Assembly (NCBI RefSeq): GCF_009765365.1
Contig: NZ_VTOM01000001.1
Span: 310,001-374,000 of the forward strand
Origin: Antarcticirhabdus aurantiaca
GTDB taxonomy: Bacteria; Pseudomonadota; Alphaproteobacteria; Rhizobiales; Rhizobiaceae
Reading direction: 5' to 3'
DNA length: 64,000 bases
In this document: piece by piece, positions 1 through 9,580 of the stretch
Position numbering within the stretch: position 1 is the first letter of the stretch
How the letters are laid out: each line of letters opens with the position of its first letter
Notes under the pieces: generated by a model
The model's input: the letters and a program-made list of their open reading frames with translations, nothing else
Databases searched by the model: none
Told to the model about the DNA's origin: nothing
Position numbers and translations under genes: made by a program

Positions 1-314
1 GACCAGTACCGCCTGCAGATCGAGTTCCCCGCCGGCGCCGGCTTCGTCGGCATCGCGGTGGCGCTGATGGGCCGCGGCCACCCCGCCGGCATCCTGCCGG
101 CAGCCCTTCTCTTCGGCGTCCTCTACCAGGGTGGCGCCGAGCTCGCCTTCGACATGCCGGCGATCAGCCGAGACATGATCGTCATCATCCAGGGCCTCGT
201 GATCCTCTTCGCGGGCGCGCTCGAGAACATGATCCGCCCCGGCGTCGGCGCCGCCTTCCAGTTCGTGCGCTTCCGCCCCTCGGCGAAGACCGTGCAAGGG
301 GAGCTCGGCCGCTG

Positions 315-315
<1 letters not shown>
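1..315 (+). CDS. Nucleoside-type ABC transporter permease (C-terminal part)
   Basis: The open frame enters from the left edge without a start, so only the last 104 residues are present. It is hydrophobic with at least two membrane segments and ends in a basic tail, as in the first permease of BMP-family nucleoside importers (YufP/BmpB-like, BPD_transp_2 fold). The assignment rests largely on the next gene, a second permease of the same family whose ATG overlaps this stop (TGATG), and on the four nucleoside-degrading enzymes that follow. The substrate is inferred from that context; a sugar importer of the same superfamily would look similar. Confidence 0.8.
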
Positions 316-1282
<967 letters not shown>

Positions 1283-1283
<1 letters not shown>

Positions 1284-1684
1284 TGACCAAGCCCGCAGAC
1301 CTCTTCGACCGGGCGAGGACCGCCATGGCGCGCGCCCACGCGCCCTATTCGCGCTTTCCCGTCGGCGCCGCGATCCTCACCCCCGAAGGCCGCGTCTTCT
1401 CCGGCGCCAACATCGAGGTGGTGAGCTTTCCCGAAGGCTGGTGCGCCGAGACCTCGGCCATCGCCCACATGGTCATGGCCGGCGAGACCCGGATCGCCGA
1501 GGTCGCCGTCGTCGCGGAGAAGATGCGCGCCTGCACGCCTTGCGGCGGCTGCCGCCAGCGCCTCGCCGAGTTCGGCCGGCCGGACACGCTGGTCCACCTC
1601 TGCGACGCGGTCGAGGGCGTGATCGAGACGGTGCGGCTGGAGGAGCTTCTGCCCAAAGCCTTCCCGAAGGACGCGGTGTCGTGA
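1283..1684 (+). CDS. cdd: Cytidine deaminase
   Basis: Zinc enzyme that converts cytidine and deoxycytidine to uridine and deoxyuridine in the cytoplasm. The 133-residue length is typical of the short homotetrameric class. The catalytic signature is visible: C54-A-E56 (zinc ligand and proton shuttle) and P86-C87-G-G-C90 (two further zinc ligands). The ATG at 1283 is chosen because it overlaps the permease stop and gives the N-terminal substrate-binding stretch YSRFPVGAA. A longer upstream open frame exists but would lie entirely inside the permease gene. The product feeds the deoxyuridine and thymidine phosphorylase step of the same operon. Confidence 0.96.
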
Positions 1685-2484
1685 GCCCGGCTGCCGAGGC
1701 ACTTCGCTCGCGGCTTCGCGATCGGCGCCCGCGAATCGCGATGATCCTCGGCTCCGGCCTGGGGCCGCTCGGGGACAGCGTGGAGGACGCGCTCCGCATC
1801 CCCTTCGCCGACATTCCCGGCTTTCCCGTCTCGGCCGTGTCCGGCCATTCCGGCACGCTGATCGCCGGGCGCCTCGCGGGCATCGAGGTGCTCGTCCTGT
1901 CCGGGCGCGTCCACTTCTACGAGCGGGGCGACGCCGCGGCCATGCGCCCGGCGATCGAGGCGCTGGCCGCGATCGGCATCGAGGTGCTGGTGCTGACCAA
2001 CGCCGCGGGATCGCTGCGCGAAGAGATGGGGCCAGGCTCGGTCATGCTGATCGAGGACCACATCGCCTTTTCCGGCGCGAACCCCCTGATCGGCGAGCCG
2101 AGCGACGGGCGCTTTGTCGGCCTGACGGCGGCCTATGATCCGGACCTTCGCGCCGCCTTCCGGGCGGCGGCGGACTTCATCGGCGTGTCCGTTCATGCCG
2201 GCGTCTACATGTGGTTCTCCGGTCCGTCCTTCGAAACGCCGGCCGAGATCCGCATGGCGCGGGTGCTCGGCGCCGACGCGGTCGGCATGTCGACGGTGCC
2301 CGAGGCCATCCTCGCGCGCTTCTTCGGCCTGCGCGTGCTGGCCGCTTCGGTCGTCACGAATTACGGTGCCGGCATGACCGGGGCCGAGCTGTCCCACGAC
2401 GAGACCAAGGAGATGGCGCCGAAGGGCGGCGCGCGGCTGGCGCGCGTGCTCTCCGCCCTCCTGCCGGAGATCGAGCACCCATGA
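1681..2484 (+). CDS. punA: Purine-nucleoside phosphorylase
   Basis: A 267-residue member of the trimeric PNP/MTAP family, splitting purine (deoxy)nucleosides with phosphate into base and (deoxy)ribose-1-phosphate. Visible family motifs are the phosphate loop GSGLG near residue 25, SGHSG near 59, NAAGSL near 112, [12 protein letters not shown] near 180-191 and VVTNYGAGM near 225. I start it at GTG 1681, which overlaps the cdd stop by four bases (GTGA); that start puts the glycine loop at the expected distance from the N-terminus. The pentose phosphates it yields can go to deoC after mutase action; no phosphopentomutase gene is seen here. Confidence 0.93.
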   Translation: MSPAAEALRSRLRDRRPRIAMILGSGLGPLGDSVEDALRIPFADIPGFPVSAVSGHSGTLIAGRLAGIEVLVLSGRVHFYERGDAAAMRPAIEALAAIGIEVLVLTNAAGSLREEMGPGSVMLIEDHIAFSGANPLIGEPSDGRFVGLTAAYDPDLRAAFRAAADFIGVSVHAGVYMWFSGPSFETPAEIRMARVLGADAVGMSTVPEAILARFFGLRVLAASVVTNYGAGMTGAELSHDETKEMAPKGGARLARVLSALLPEIEHP

Positions 2485-3260
2485 TGGAACCCGTCCACGA
2501 CGCGGCCGCCGAGGCGCGGCTGCTGATTTCCTGCCTCGACCTGACGAACCTCAACGACACGTGCGCCGAGGCCGATGTCGACCGGCTGATCGAGCGGGCG
2601 GAAACGCCGGACGGCCCGGTCGCGGCCATCTGCATCTGGCCGCGCTTCGTCGCGCATGCCCGGCCGCGCCTGCCGCTCGGCATCCGGCTCGCGACGGTGG
2701 TGAACTTCCCGCATGGCGGCGAGGACGTCGAGGCGACCTGCCGCGAGGCGGAGCAGGCCGCAGCCGACGGGGCGGACGAGATCGACCTCGTCGTCAGCTA
2801 TCCCACCTTCCTGCGCCACGAGGGCGGTGGGCCGGACTTCGTCCGCCTGCAGGTGCAGCGCGTGAAGGAAGCGGCCGGCGGCCGGACGCTGAAGGCGATC
2901 CTGGAGACGGGCGAGATGCGCGACCCCGCCCTGATCGCCGCGGCCGGCGAGGCGGCGCTCGCGGGCGGCGCCGACTTCCTCAAGACCTCCACCGGCAAGA
3001 CCGCGACGAGCGCGACGCTCGACACCGCCCGCATTCTCCTCGAGACCGTCCGCCGCACCGGCTGGGCGGCCGGCGTGAAGCCATCGGGCGGCATCAAGAG
3101 CTTCGAGGACGCTGCCGCCTATCACCGCCTCGCCAACGAGGTCATGGGCCCGGACTGGGCGGGGCCGGAAACCTTCCGCCTCGGCGCGTCCGGCGTTCTC
3201 GACGATCTCCTGGCGGTTGCGGGCGCCGGCCCGCGCGAGCTGCCGACCGCCGGCTACTGA
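2481..3260 (+). CDS. deoC: Deoxyribose-phosphate aldolase
   Basis: Class I aldolase cleaving 2-deoxyribose-5-phosphate to acetaldehyde and glyceraldehyde-3-phosphate, the exit step of deoxynucleoside degradation. It has 259 residues, the usual size. The Schiff-base lysine is K168 in DFLKTSTGK, the second active-site lysine is K200 in GVKPSGGIK, and the proton-relay aspartate is D102 in EIDLVV. Translation starts at the ATG pair 2481/2484 overlapping the punA stop. The position in the operon, after PNP and before thymidine phosphorylase, is the classical deo arrangement of enzymes, although the gene order differs from enterobacteria. Confidence 0.97.
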   Translation: MMEPVHDAAAEARLLISCLDLTNLNDTCAEADVDRLIERAETPDGPVAAICIWPRFVAHARPRLPLGIRLATVVNFPHGGEDVEATCREAEQAAADGADEIDLVVSYPTFLRHEGGGPDFVRLQVQRVKEAAGGRTLKAILETGEMRDPALIAAAGEAALAGGADFLKTSTGKTATSATLDTARILLETVRRTGWAAGVKPSGGIKSFEDAAAYHRLANEVMGPDWAGPETFRLGASGVLDDLLAVAGAGPRELPTAGY

Positions 3261-3271
3261 GGCGACGCGCG

Positions 3272-4591
3272 ATGCGGTTGCCGCAGGAGATCATCCGCGA
3301 CAAGCGGGACGGGCGCGCGCTTCGCCCCGCCGACATCGCCGACTTCGTGGCCGGCGTGGCGGACGGCCGCGTCTCGCCCGAGCAGATCGCCGCCTTCGCC
3401 ATGGCGACCTGCCTGCGCGGCATGGCGGCCGAGGAGACGGTGGCGCTGACGCTCGCCATGCGCGATTCCGGCGAGGTTCTGGACTGGCGCGACCTCGAAA
3501 AGCCCGTTCTCGACAAGCATTCCACCGGCGGCGTCGGCGACGCGGTGTCCTTGATGCTGGCGCCGCTGCTCGCCGCCTGCGGCGCCGCCGTGCCGATGAT
3601 CTCCGGCCGCGGCCTCGGCCATACCGGCGGCACGCTGGACAAGCTGGAGGCGATCCCCGGCTACGCGGCCTATCCGCCCAACGAGCGCTTCCGCGCCGCG
3701 GTGGAGGCGGCGGGCTGCGCCATCGTCGGCCAGACCGGCAGCCTCGCGCCGGCCGACGGGCGCATCTACGCCGTGCGCGACGTGACGGCGACGGTCGAGT
3801 CCGTGCCGCTGATCACCGCCTCGATCCTGTCGAAGAAGCTCGCCGCCGGGCTCGACGCGCTCGTGATGGACGTCAAGACCGGTTCGGGCGCCTTCATGGC
3901 CTCGGAGACGGCAGCGCGGGAGCTCGCCGCCAGCCTCGTCTCCGTCGCGCGCGGCGCTGGCCTGCCGACCGTCGCGCTGATCACCGGCATGGACGAGCCG
4001 CTCGGGCGCGAGGCCGGCAACGCGGTCGAGGTGCGCGGCGCGATCCGCTTTCTGACGCAAACACCGCGCGATCCGCGCATGGAGGCGGCCGTTCTCGGCC
4101 TCGCCGCCGAGCTTCTGGTGCTGGGAGGCCTCGCGACCGATGCCGGCGACGCGGACAGGCGCGCGCGGGAGGCGCTCGACGCGGGCGCCGCCGCCGAGCG
4201 CTTCGCCCGCATGGTCGCGAGCCTCGGCGGCCCTGTCGACCTCCTGGCGCGGCCGGAGGTCCACCTGCCCGAGGCGTCGGTCGTGCGCGACGTGCGGGCC
4301 GAAACGGCCGGTGTCGTCGCGGCGGTGGATGCCCGCGCGCTCGGCCTCGCCGTGGTCGAGCTGGGCGGCGGACGCACGAAGGCGAGCGATCCGGTCGATC
4401 CGGCGGTCGGGCTGACCGCGATGCAGCGGGTGGGCGCGCGGATCGAGGCCGGCGAGCCGCTCGCGCTCGTTCACGCGCGCGACGAAGCCGGGGCGGAGCG
4501 GGCGGTCGAGAGCGTTCGGGCCGCTTATCGCCTCGATCCGGGCGGTACTCCCGCGCCGGAGCGGCCGGTGATCCTCGGCCGGGTCGGCTGA
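3272..4591 (+). CDS. deoA: Thymidine phosphorylase
   Basis: Converts thymidine or deoxyuridine plus phosphate to the base and deoxyribose-1-phosphate. The product is 439 residues, essentially the E. coli length. The family signature is intact: KHSTGGVGD at 82-90 (phosphate loop) and [16 protein letters not shown] at 111-126. A C-terminal PYNP domain follows a glycine/alanine-rich linker. The ATG at 3272 lies 11 bases after deoC. It is the last gene of the nucleoside operon: its stop is only four bases from the convergent protease-like gene, leaving no room for a dedicated terminator hairpin between them. Confidence 0.97.
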   Translation: MRLPQEIIRDKRDGRALRPADIADFVAGVADGRVSPEQIAAFAMATCLRGMAAEETVALTLAMRDSGEVLDWRDLEKPVLDKHSTGGVGDAVSLMLAPLLAACGAAVPMISGRGLGHTGGTLDKLEAIPGYAAYPPNERFRAAVEAAGCAIVGQTGSLAPADGRIYAVRDVTATVESVPLITASILSKKLAAGLDALVMDVKTGSGAFMASETAARELAASLVSVARGAGLPTVALITGMDEPLGREAGNAVEVRGAIRFLTQTPRDPRMEAAVLGLAAELLVLGGLATDAGDADRRAREALDAGAAAERFARMVASLGGPVDLLARPEVHLPEASVVRDVRAETAGVVAAVDARALGLAVVELGGGRTKASDPVDPAVGLTAMQRVGARIEAGEPLALVHARDEAGAERAVESVRAAYRLDPGGTPAPERPVILGRVG

Positions 4592-4595
4592 CGGC

Positions 4596-5156
4596 CTACT
4601 GGACGAGGCTCAGCGTGTCGGCGTGGACCTCGAAGCGCTTCAGCTTCGACAGGAAGCTCATGCCGAGCAGCGTCACCGGCAGGACGTCGCCCTTGGACAC
4701 CATGACCTCGACGTCGCGCACCTCGACGCTGCCGATCTTCACGCGGTCGAGCACGGCCAGCGCCACCTTGTTCTCGCCGTTGGCGGTGCGGGCGGTGTGC
4801 TTGAAGTCGCCGGCGGTCAGCATGAGCCCGAGCTGGCGGGCCTGCCGCTCGGAGATCGCGACGTAGGTCGCGCCGGTGTCGACGAGGACGTGGACGGGCC
4901 GGCCGTTGAGGTTCGCCGTCGTTTCGAAATGGCCGGACGGGCCAACGTCGATTTCCGCGACGCGCCCGCCATAGGTCGGGGTCGCTTCCTGCGCCCGCGT
5001 CCGGTTGGCCTGGACGCCCGCCTCGACGATGCGCTGCTGGCTCACGGCCGTTTCCGACTGCTCCTGCCGCATCTCGGCGAGGTAGCGATCGAAAACGGAG
5101 GGCAGGGCGAGTCCGAGCATCGAGGCACCCGCGAGGAGCGCCAGGGCCTTGTACAT
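4596..5156 (-). CDS. Membrane-anchored retropepsin-like aspartic protease (TIGR02281/clan AA)
   Basis: A 186-residue protein with an N-terminal hydrophobic segment (about residues 4-20) that should anchor it in the inner membrane, an alanine/glutamine-rich spacer, and a retropepsin-like domain carrying the catalytic motif V-D93-T-G-A. Bacterial relatives (TIGR02281 and the SpeD/PerP-like group) are single-domain periplasmic or membrane proteases that would have to dimerise. In Caulobacter one such protein, PerP, degrades a polarity factor; that role is known for PerP only and is not implied here. It is convergent with the deo operon and divergent from the flagellar genes. Confidence 0.85.
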   Translation of the reverse strand: MYKALALLAGASMLGLALPSVFDRYLAEMRQEQSETAVSQQRIVEAGVQANRTRAQEATPTYGGRVAEIDVGPSGHFETTANLNGRPVHVLVDTGATYVAISERQARQLGLMLTAGDFKHTARTANGENKVALAVLDRVKIGSVEVRDVEVMVSKGDVLPVTLLGMSFLSKLKRFEVHADTLSLVQ

Positions 5157-5287
5157 CGAGAACTCCCGAGGCGGCGGTTTTTCCGACCCTAGAACGCAAG
5201 CGTTTTCGGAAGGGTGAAGGCGGTGCCGTCAAACCGCGCGGGGCGGCTCCCGCCCGGTCAAGTTCTCCGTTCGGATAGGGGCAAGGG

Positions 5288-5302
5288 TTAACGGCTCGTT
5301 AA
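5288..5302. promoter_or_regulatory. Putative CtrA box upstream of fliL
   Basis: The sequence TTAACGGCTCGTTAA fits the CtrA consensus TTAA-N7-TTAA exactly. It lies in the 269-base spacer between the divergent protease gene and fliL, 124 bases before the fliL start. TTAA tetramers are rare in this GC-rich DNA. CtrA is the cell-cycle regulator of alphaproteobacteria and controls flagellar genes in several relatives. Binding is inferred, not shown. Confidence 0.6.
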
Positions 5303-5425
5303 GTCTCGGATCAGCCAAACGGCCTATCCCTCGTCTCGGCGCCGGATGCGGCGGTCGGGACCACGCTTGCCCGACCCCATCCCAGGCGCCGCAAGTCGAT
5401 ATCGAGGCGCGGGGAGTCGCGAGAC

Positions 5426-5995
5426 ATGGCCGAGGACGAGACCTCCGAGGCGCCTGCCGGCAAGGCCAAGGGCGGCATTATGCCGACGGTTCTGGCGGTG
5501 GGCGTTCTGACGGTGCTGGCCGGCGGCGCCGGGGCGCTCACGGGCACGCTGCTCGCATCCGAGGAAGCCGCGCCCGTCGCCGAAGCGCCGGCCGCCGCGG
5601 CGCCTGCCGCGCCGAAGCCGGAGGGCGGGGCGCAAGCCGAGCACGGAGGCGCCGCGCCGGCCGGCGAGCACGCTGCGGCCGAGGGCGAGGCCGATGAGCC
5701 CGTGCCGGACAAGCTCGTCGTCATGAAGCCGATCGTCACCAACCTCGCGGCGCCGGCCAACATGATCGTGCGCCTCGAATCCTCGCTCGTCATCTCGGGC
5801 GCGTCGGAGGAGGACACCGAGCTCCTGCTCGCCCGGATCGAGGCGGACACGACGACCTTCCTGCGCACGGTGCAGCTGCCGCAGCTCGAAGGCGCGCGGG
5901 GCATCACCCACCTGCGCGAGGACCTCGTCGAGCGGGCGCGCATGCGCTCGCCGCACGTGTCCGACGTGCTCATCCAGTCCCTGGTGGCGGAGTAG
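5426..5995 (+). CDS. fliL: Flagellar basal-body protein FliL
   Basis: FliL is an inner-membrane protein around the stator that helps flagellar torque. The 189-residue sequence has one membrane segment (about residues 14-40), a long Ala/Pro/Glu-rich periplasmic linker, and a C-terminal FliL domain (from about residue 100, VVMKPIVTNLAAP, through the helix with LLARIEADTTTFLRTV). An AG-rich Shine-Dalgarno (GGGGAG) lies upstream of the ATG at 5426. It is followed five bases later by fliP, as in Sinorhizobium and Agrobacterium. A perfect CtrA-type box precedes it. Confidence 0.93.
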   Translation: MAEDETSEAPAGKAKGGIMPTVLAVGVLTVLAGGAGALTGTLLASEEAAPVAEAPAAAAPAAPKPEGGAQAEHGGAAPAGEHAAAEGEADEPVPDKLVVMKPIVTNLAAPANMIVRLESSLVISGASEEDTELLLARIEADTTTFLRTVQLPQLEGARGITHLREDLVERARMRSPHVSDVLIQSLVAE

Positions 5996-6000
5996 TCGCG

Positions 6001-6801
6001 ATGCGCCGGCCCTTCCTCGGGCGCGCGGCCCCGCTCGCGGCGGCCGCGGCCGTCCTCCTGCTCGGCCTCGCCGGCGTCGCCCATGCCCAGGACGGCGACG
6101 TCGCCCAGTCGCTCGCCTCGCTGCTGCCGGCCGGAGACGCTGCGGTCTCCGGGCGCATCGTTCAGCTCTTCGGCCTCGTGACCGTGCTCTCGATCGCGCC
6201 GGGCCTCCTGGTGATGGTGACGTCCTTCACCCGCATCGTCATCGCGCTGTCGATCCTGAGAACCGGGCTCGGCCTGCAGACGACGCCGGCCAACCTCATC
6301 CTGATCTCGCTCGCCCTGTTCATGACCTTCTTCGTCATGTCGCCGACCTTCGACAAGGCGTGGCAGGACGGCCTGAAGCCGATGATGAACAACGAGATCA
6401 GCGAGGAAGTCGCCTTCACGCGCATCGCCGAGCCGTTCCGCGAGTTTATGCTGGGACAGGTTCGCGAATCCGATCTCGCCCTCTTCGGCGGCATCGCCGA
6501 GGCGACGGACCGCTCGCGCGTGCCGCCGCTCGAGCAGGGCTCTGCCGAGGACGGCGTGGTGGAGTTCCGCGTCCTGATCCCCGCCTTCATGATCTCCGAG
6601 CTGCGCCGCGGCTTCGAGATCGGCTTCCTGATCGTCCTGCCCTTCCTGGTCATCGACATGATCGTGGCGACGCTGACCATGTCGATGGGCATGATGATGC
6701 TGCCGCCGACCATCATATCGCTACCCTTCAAGATCCTGTTCTTCATCCTGATCGACGGGTGGAACATGCTGTCGGGCTCCCTGGTGCGATCCTTCTTCTA
6801 G
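6001..6801 (+). CDS. fliP: Flagellar type III export gate protein FliP
   Basis: Core subunit of the FliPQR export gate in the MS-ring pore. The 266-residue protein has a cleavable-type hydrophobic N-terminus ending near VAHAQDG, then the FliP signature regions: SFTRIVIALSILRTGLG (about 75-91), the FMTFFVMSPTF segment, the EFRVLIPAFMISELRRGFEIGF region, and the C-terminal membrane pair with MSMGMMMLPPTIISLPFK. It is coupled to fliL with a 5-base gap. A GC-rich hairpin 32 bases downstream suggests the fliL-fliP transcript ends here. Confidence 0.97.
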   Translation: MRRPFLGRAAPLAAAAAVLLLGLAGVAHAQDGDVAQSLASLLPAGDAAVSGRIVQLFGLVTVLSIAPGLLVMVTSFTRIVIALSILRTGLGLQTTPANLILISLALFMTFFVMSPTFDKAWQDGLKPMMNNEISEEVAFTRIAEPFREFMLGQVRESDLALFGGIAEATDRSRVPPLEQGSAEDGVVEFRVLIPAFMISELRRGFEIGFLIVLPFLVIDMIVATLTMSMGMMMLPPTIISLPFKILFFILIDGWNMLSGSLVRSFF

Positions 6802-6832
6802 CGACGATCCGTCGATCGAGAGCCGTCATCGA

Positions 6833-6866
6833 GGCCGGCGCGGGGAAGACCCGGCGCCGGCCTTCG
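6833..6866 (+). terminator. GC-rich hairpin after fliP
   Basis: A nine-pair perfect stem (GGCCGGCGC at 6833-6841 with GCGCCGGCC at 6854-6862) closes a 12-base loop, followed by TTCGCG rather than a run of T. It is the only strong hairpin in the 211-base gap between fliP and fliF. The rest of the gap is ordinary GC-rich DNA that becomes A/T-richer just before fliF (6960-7000), where a promoter is likely. Confidence 0.5.
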
Positions 6867-7012
6867 CGCGCGCGAAGCGAGCCGCCGCGGCCTTCGCAAA
6901 CCTTGCCGCGTCAGGGCTTTCGAGCCGACCCCCATCACGTCCGCACAAGCTTTCTCGACCAGATTGCGGACCATTCAAGCATCCATAAAAATCGACAGCG
7001 AACAGGCGTTTC

Positions 7013-8737
7013 ATGGTGACCGTCGCCCGTACAGAGGCCGAAAAGCTTCTGACCAGCCTCAAGGACCTCGGACCACGCAAGCTCGGTGGGCTCGCCCTCG
7101 TCGGGCTTCTCGTCGTCGCCATCGTTTCGCTCGGCGGGTACTACCTGTCGCGGCCCGACATGGAGACGCTCTATTCGGGCCTCGACCGCACCGACATGTC
7201 GTCGATCGGCGCGGCCCTGACGGAAGCCGGCATTCCCTTCGACGCCGCCCCGTCCGGCGACGCCATCATGACGCCGTTCTCCCAGACAGCGCCGGCGCGC
7301 ATGCTGCTCGCCGAGAAGGGCCTGCCCCGCTCGGAAAACGCCGGCTACGAGCTGTTCGACAATCTCGGTTCGATCGGGCTCACCTCCTTCATGCAGGAAG
7401 TGACGCGGGTGCGCGCCCTGGAAGGCGAGATCGCCCGCACCATCCAGTCGATCGCCGACGTGCGCGCCGCGCGCGTCCATATCGTCCTGCCGGACGAGGG
7501 CTCCTTCCGCCGTGATTCGCGCCCGCCCTCCGCGAGCGTCGTGATCCGCACCGACGGCTCGGGCTCGTTCAAGTCGGCCGAGGCGATCCGCCACCTCGTC
7601 GCCGCCGCCGTTCCCGGCATGAGCGTCGACGAGGTCACCGTTCTCGACACCGACGGCACGCTTCTCGCCTCCGGCGGCGACGGTCTGAACGCCGCGCCCC
7701 AGAAGCTCCTCGGCGTCGAGCAGATCGTGTCGAACTCGGTGCAGGACTCGATCCGCCGCACGCTCGCGCCCTATCTCGGCGTCGGCAACTTCCAGTCCAG
7801 CGTCACCGCGCGCCTCAACACCGACCGGCGCCAGATCAGCGAGCGCACCTTCGATCCCGAGGGCCGCGTCGAGCGCTCGACCCGTACCGTCCGCGAGACC
7901 GGCGAGAGCCAGAACGCCACGCAGGATCAGGCGACCACCGTCGACCAGAACGTGCCCCAGCCGGTCGATCAGGCCAATGCGGGCGCGAACGGCCGCTCCT
8001 CCTCGGACTCCAAGGAACGCCGCGAGGAGCTGACCAACTACGAGATCAACGAGAAGACCATCTCGACGACCAGCGACGGCTACCAGGTCGAGAACCTGTC
8101 GGTGGCCGTGGTGGTGAACCGCGCCCGCCTGAAGGAAGCGATCGGCGCCGATGCGACCGACGAGCAGGTCGACGCGCGCCTGAAGCAGATCGAGACCCTC
8201 GTCGCCTCGGCGGCCGGCGTGTCGCAGAGCCGCGGCGACCAGCTGACCGTCACCGCCGTCGACTTCCTCGACTCCACGACGGCTCTCGAACCCGTGCCGG
8301 CGCCCGGAATCGGCGAGATGTTCATGCGCCAGTCGGGCACGCTCATCAACGCGCTCACCATCCTCGTCGTCGCGGTTCTCCTCGTCTGGTTCGGCATCAA
8401 GCCGGCGATCCGCGCCCTTTCGCCGGCCGCTCAGGACGCGCAGGACGGTGCCGGCTCCGACAGCATCGAGCTCGCCAATGCCGGCTTCATGAACGATGCC
8501 GACGGCAGCGCCATCGGCGGCATGGACGCCGGGGGAGCCTTCGGCGCCCTCGGCAGCCCCGGCGCCACCGCGGCGCTGGGCGGCCCGCGCGCCATGGCCG
8601 ACATGGCCTTCCTCGACGACATCGCCCAGACCCAGATCAACTCGCCCCAGGCGCGGCTCAGCCAGCTCGTCGAGTACGACGAGAAGCAGGCGGCGGCGAT
8701 CCTCAAGCAGTGGATCCACGAGAAGAAGGCCGCCTGA
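7013..8737 (+). CDS. fliF: Flagellar MS-ring protein FliF
   Basis: FliF builds the MS/RBM ring in the inner membrane on which the flagellum assembles. At 574 residues it is of normal length. It shows a first membrane segment (about 24-44), the YscJ/FliF ring-building modules (LYSGLDRTDMSSI, NAGYELFD, ARVHIVLPDEGSFRRD), the disordered region around 300-330, a second membrane segment near residues 445-463, and the C-terminal FliG-binding tail ending in AAILKQWIHEKKAA. The start is the ATG at 7013 with AGG a few bases upstream. It opens a coupled run fliF-fliH-like-motB-motC-fliK. In most rhizobia fliF heads a different part of the cluster. Confidence 0.97.
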   Translation: MVTVARTEAEKLLTSLKDLGPRKLGGLALVGLLVVAIVSLGGYYLSRPDMETLYSGLDRTDMSSIGAALTEAGIPFDAAPSGDAIMTPFSQTAPARMLLAEKGLPRSENAGYELFDNLGSIGLTSFMQEVTRVRALEGEIARTIQSIADVRAARVHIVLPDEGSFRRDSRPPSASVVIRTDGSGSFKSAEAIRHLVAAAVPGMSVDEVTVLDTDGTLLASGGDGLNAAPQKLLGVEQIVSNSVQDSIRRTLAPYLGVGNFQSSVTARLNTDRRQISERTFDPEGRVERSTRTVRETGESQNATQDQATTVDQNVPQPVDQANAGANGRSSSDSKERREELTNYEINEKTISTTSDGYQVENLSVAVVVNRARLKEAIGADATDEQVDARLKQIETLVASAAGVSQSRGDQLTVTAVDFLDSTTALEPVPAPGIGEMFMRQSGTLINALTILVVAVLLVWFGIKPAIRALSPAAQDAQDGAGSDSIELANAGFMNDADGSAIGGMDAGGAFGALGSPGATAALGGPRAMADMAFLDDIAQTQINSPQARLSQLVEYDEKQAAAILKQWIHEKKAA

Positions 8738-8740
8738 TCC

Positions 8741-9580
8741 ATGATCCCTCTCGCGCAATACCTGTCCGAGATCGGGCCTGCCGAGCCGGCCTTCGCCAGC
8801 GCCTCCGGCCTCTCGCCCCTCAAGCGCAAACCGGTCTTCGAGCGCTTGTCGCTCGTCGAGCGCCCGCCGGCGAACCACGAGATCGAGTTCCGGCCGCTGA
8901 ACGCCGTCGACGACGTCCTCATGGACGAGACTGCCTTCGAGCCGCTCGGCGGCTTCGGCGCGATGAGCCTCGACGGCTTCGACGCCGACCTGGAAAACGC
9001 CTTCGAGATGGGCGATGGCGAGGTCGAGGCCGAGCCGGAGGTCGACCACGAGGCGATGCTCGCGCAAGCGCGCGCGGACGGCGAGGCCGAGGGACGCGCG
9101 GCGATGCGCGCCGAGATGGAGGCCGCCTTCGCGGCGGAGCGGGCGAGCCTCGAAGCGCGCTTCGCGGCCGAGCGCGAAGCGGCGCTGGCACAAGCGCGCG
9201 CTGACTGGGCGAGCGCGGAAGGGGAGAAGCTCGCCGGGCTCCTGTCGGACCAGGCCGATCGCATCGGCCTCGTCATTCGCGAGTCCTTCGGGGCGGTGCT
9301 GAAGCCGCTGGCGCGCGGCGCCCGCGAGCGGCAGACCATCGCCGAGATCGTCGAGACCGTTTCGCTGCTCTCGGGCGACGGCAAGGCGCTCGCCATGCGC
9401 GCCGCCGGGCCGCGCGATCTTCTCGACGCGCTGAAGAAGGCGCTGCCCGCGCGCCAGGCCGCTCTCATCGCCTTCGTCGACGAGGCCGAGGCCGTCGAGC
9501 TGCGGATCCAGGCCGACGCCACCGTGATCGAGACCCGGCTGACCGACTGGCGCCGCGCCCTGAACGAGGCCTTGTCGTGA
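8741..9580 (+). CDS. Divergent FliH-like flagellar export regulator
   Basis: A 279-residue protein with a short N-terminal region, an acidic Ala/Glu/Arg-rich helical stretch (about 100-165) likely to be coiled coil, and a C-terminal alpha/beta region ending in ADATVIETRLTDWRRAL, which resembles the tail of FliH. FliH holds the export ATPase FliI. The call rests on this architecture and on the position three bases after fliF and overlapping motB by GTGA; primary sequence similarity to enterobacterial FliH is weak by eye. An alternative is a generic HrpE/YscL-type protein, which would have the same role. Confidence 0.7.
   Translation: MIPLAQYLSEIGPAEPAFASASGLSPLKRKPVFERLSLVERPPANHEIEFRPLNAVDDVLMDETAFEPLGGFGAMSLDGFDADLENAFEMGDGEVEAEPEVDHEAMLAQARADGEAEGRAAMRAEMEAAFAAERASLEARFAAEREAALAQARADWASAEGEKLAGLLSDQADRIGLVIRESFGAVLKPLARGARERQTIAEIVETVSLLSGDGKALAMRAAGPRDLLDALKKALPARQAALIAFVDEAEAVELRIQADATVIETRLTDWRRALNEALS

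Noticed and set aside
6935-9193. A minus-strand open frame of 752 codons over fliF
   Set aside because: It lies entirely opposite fliF and the FliH-like gene and gives an Asp/Gly/Arg-rich product typical of shadow frames; no start signal or family.
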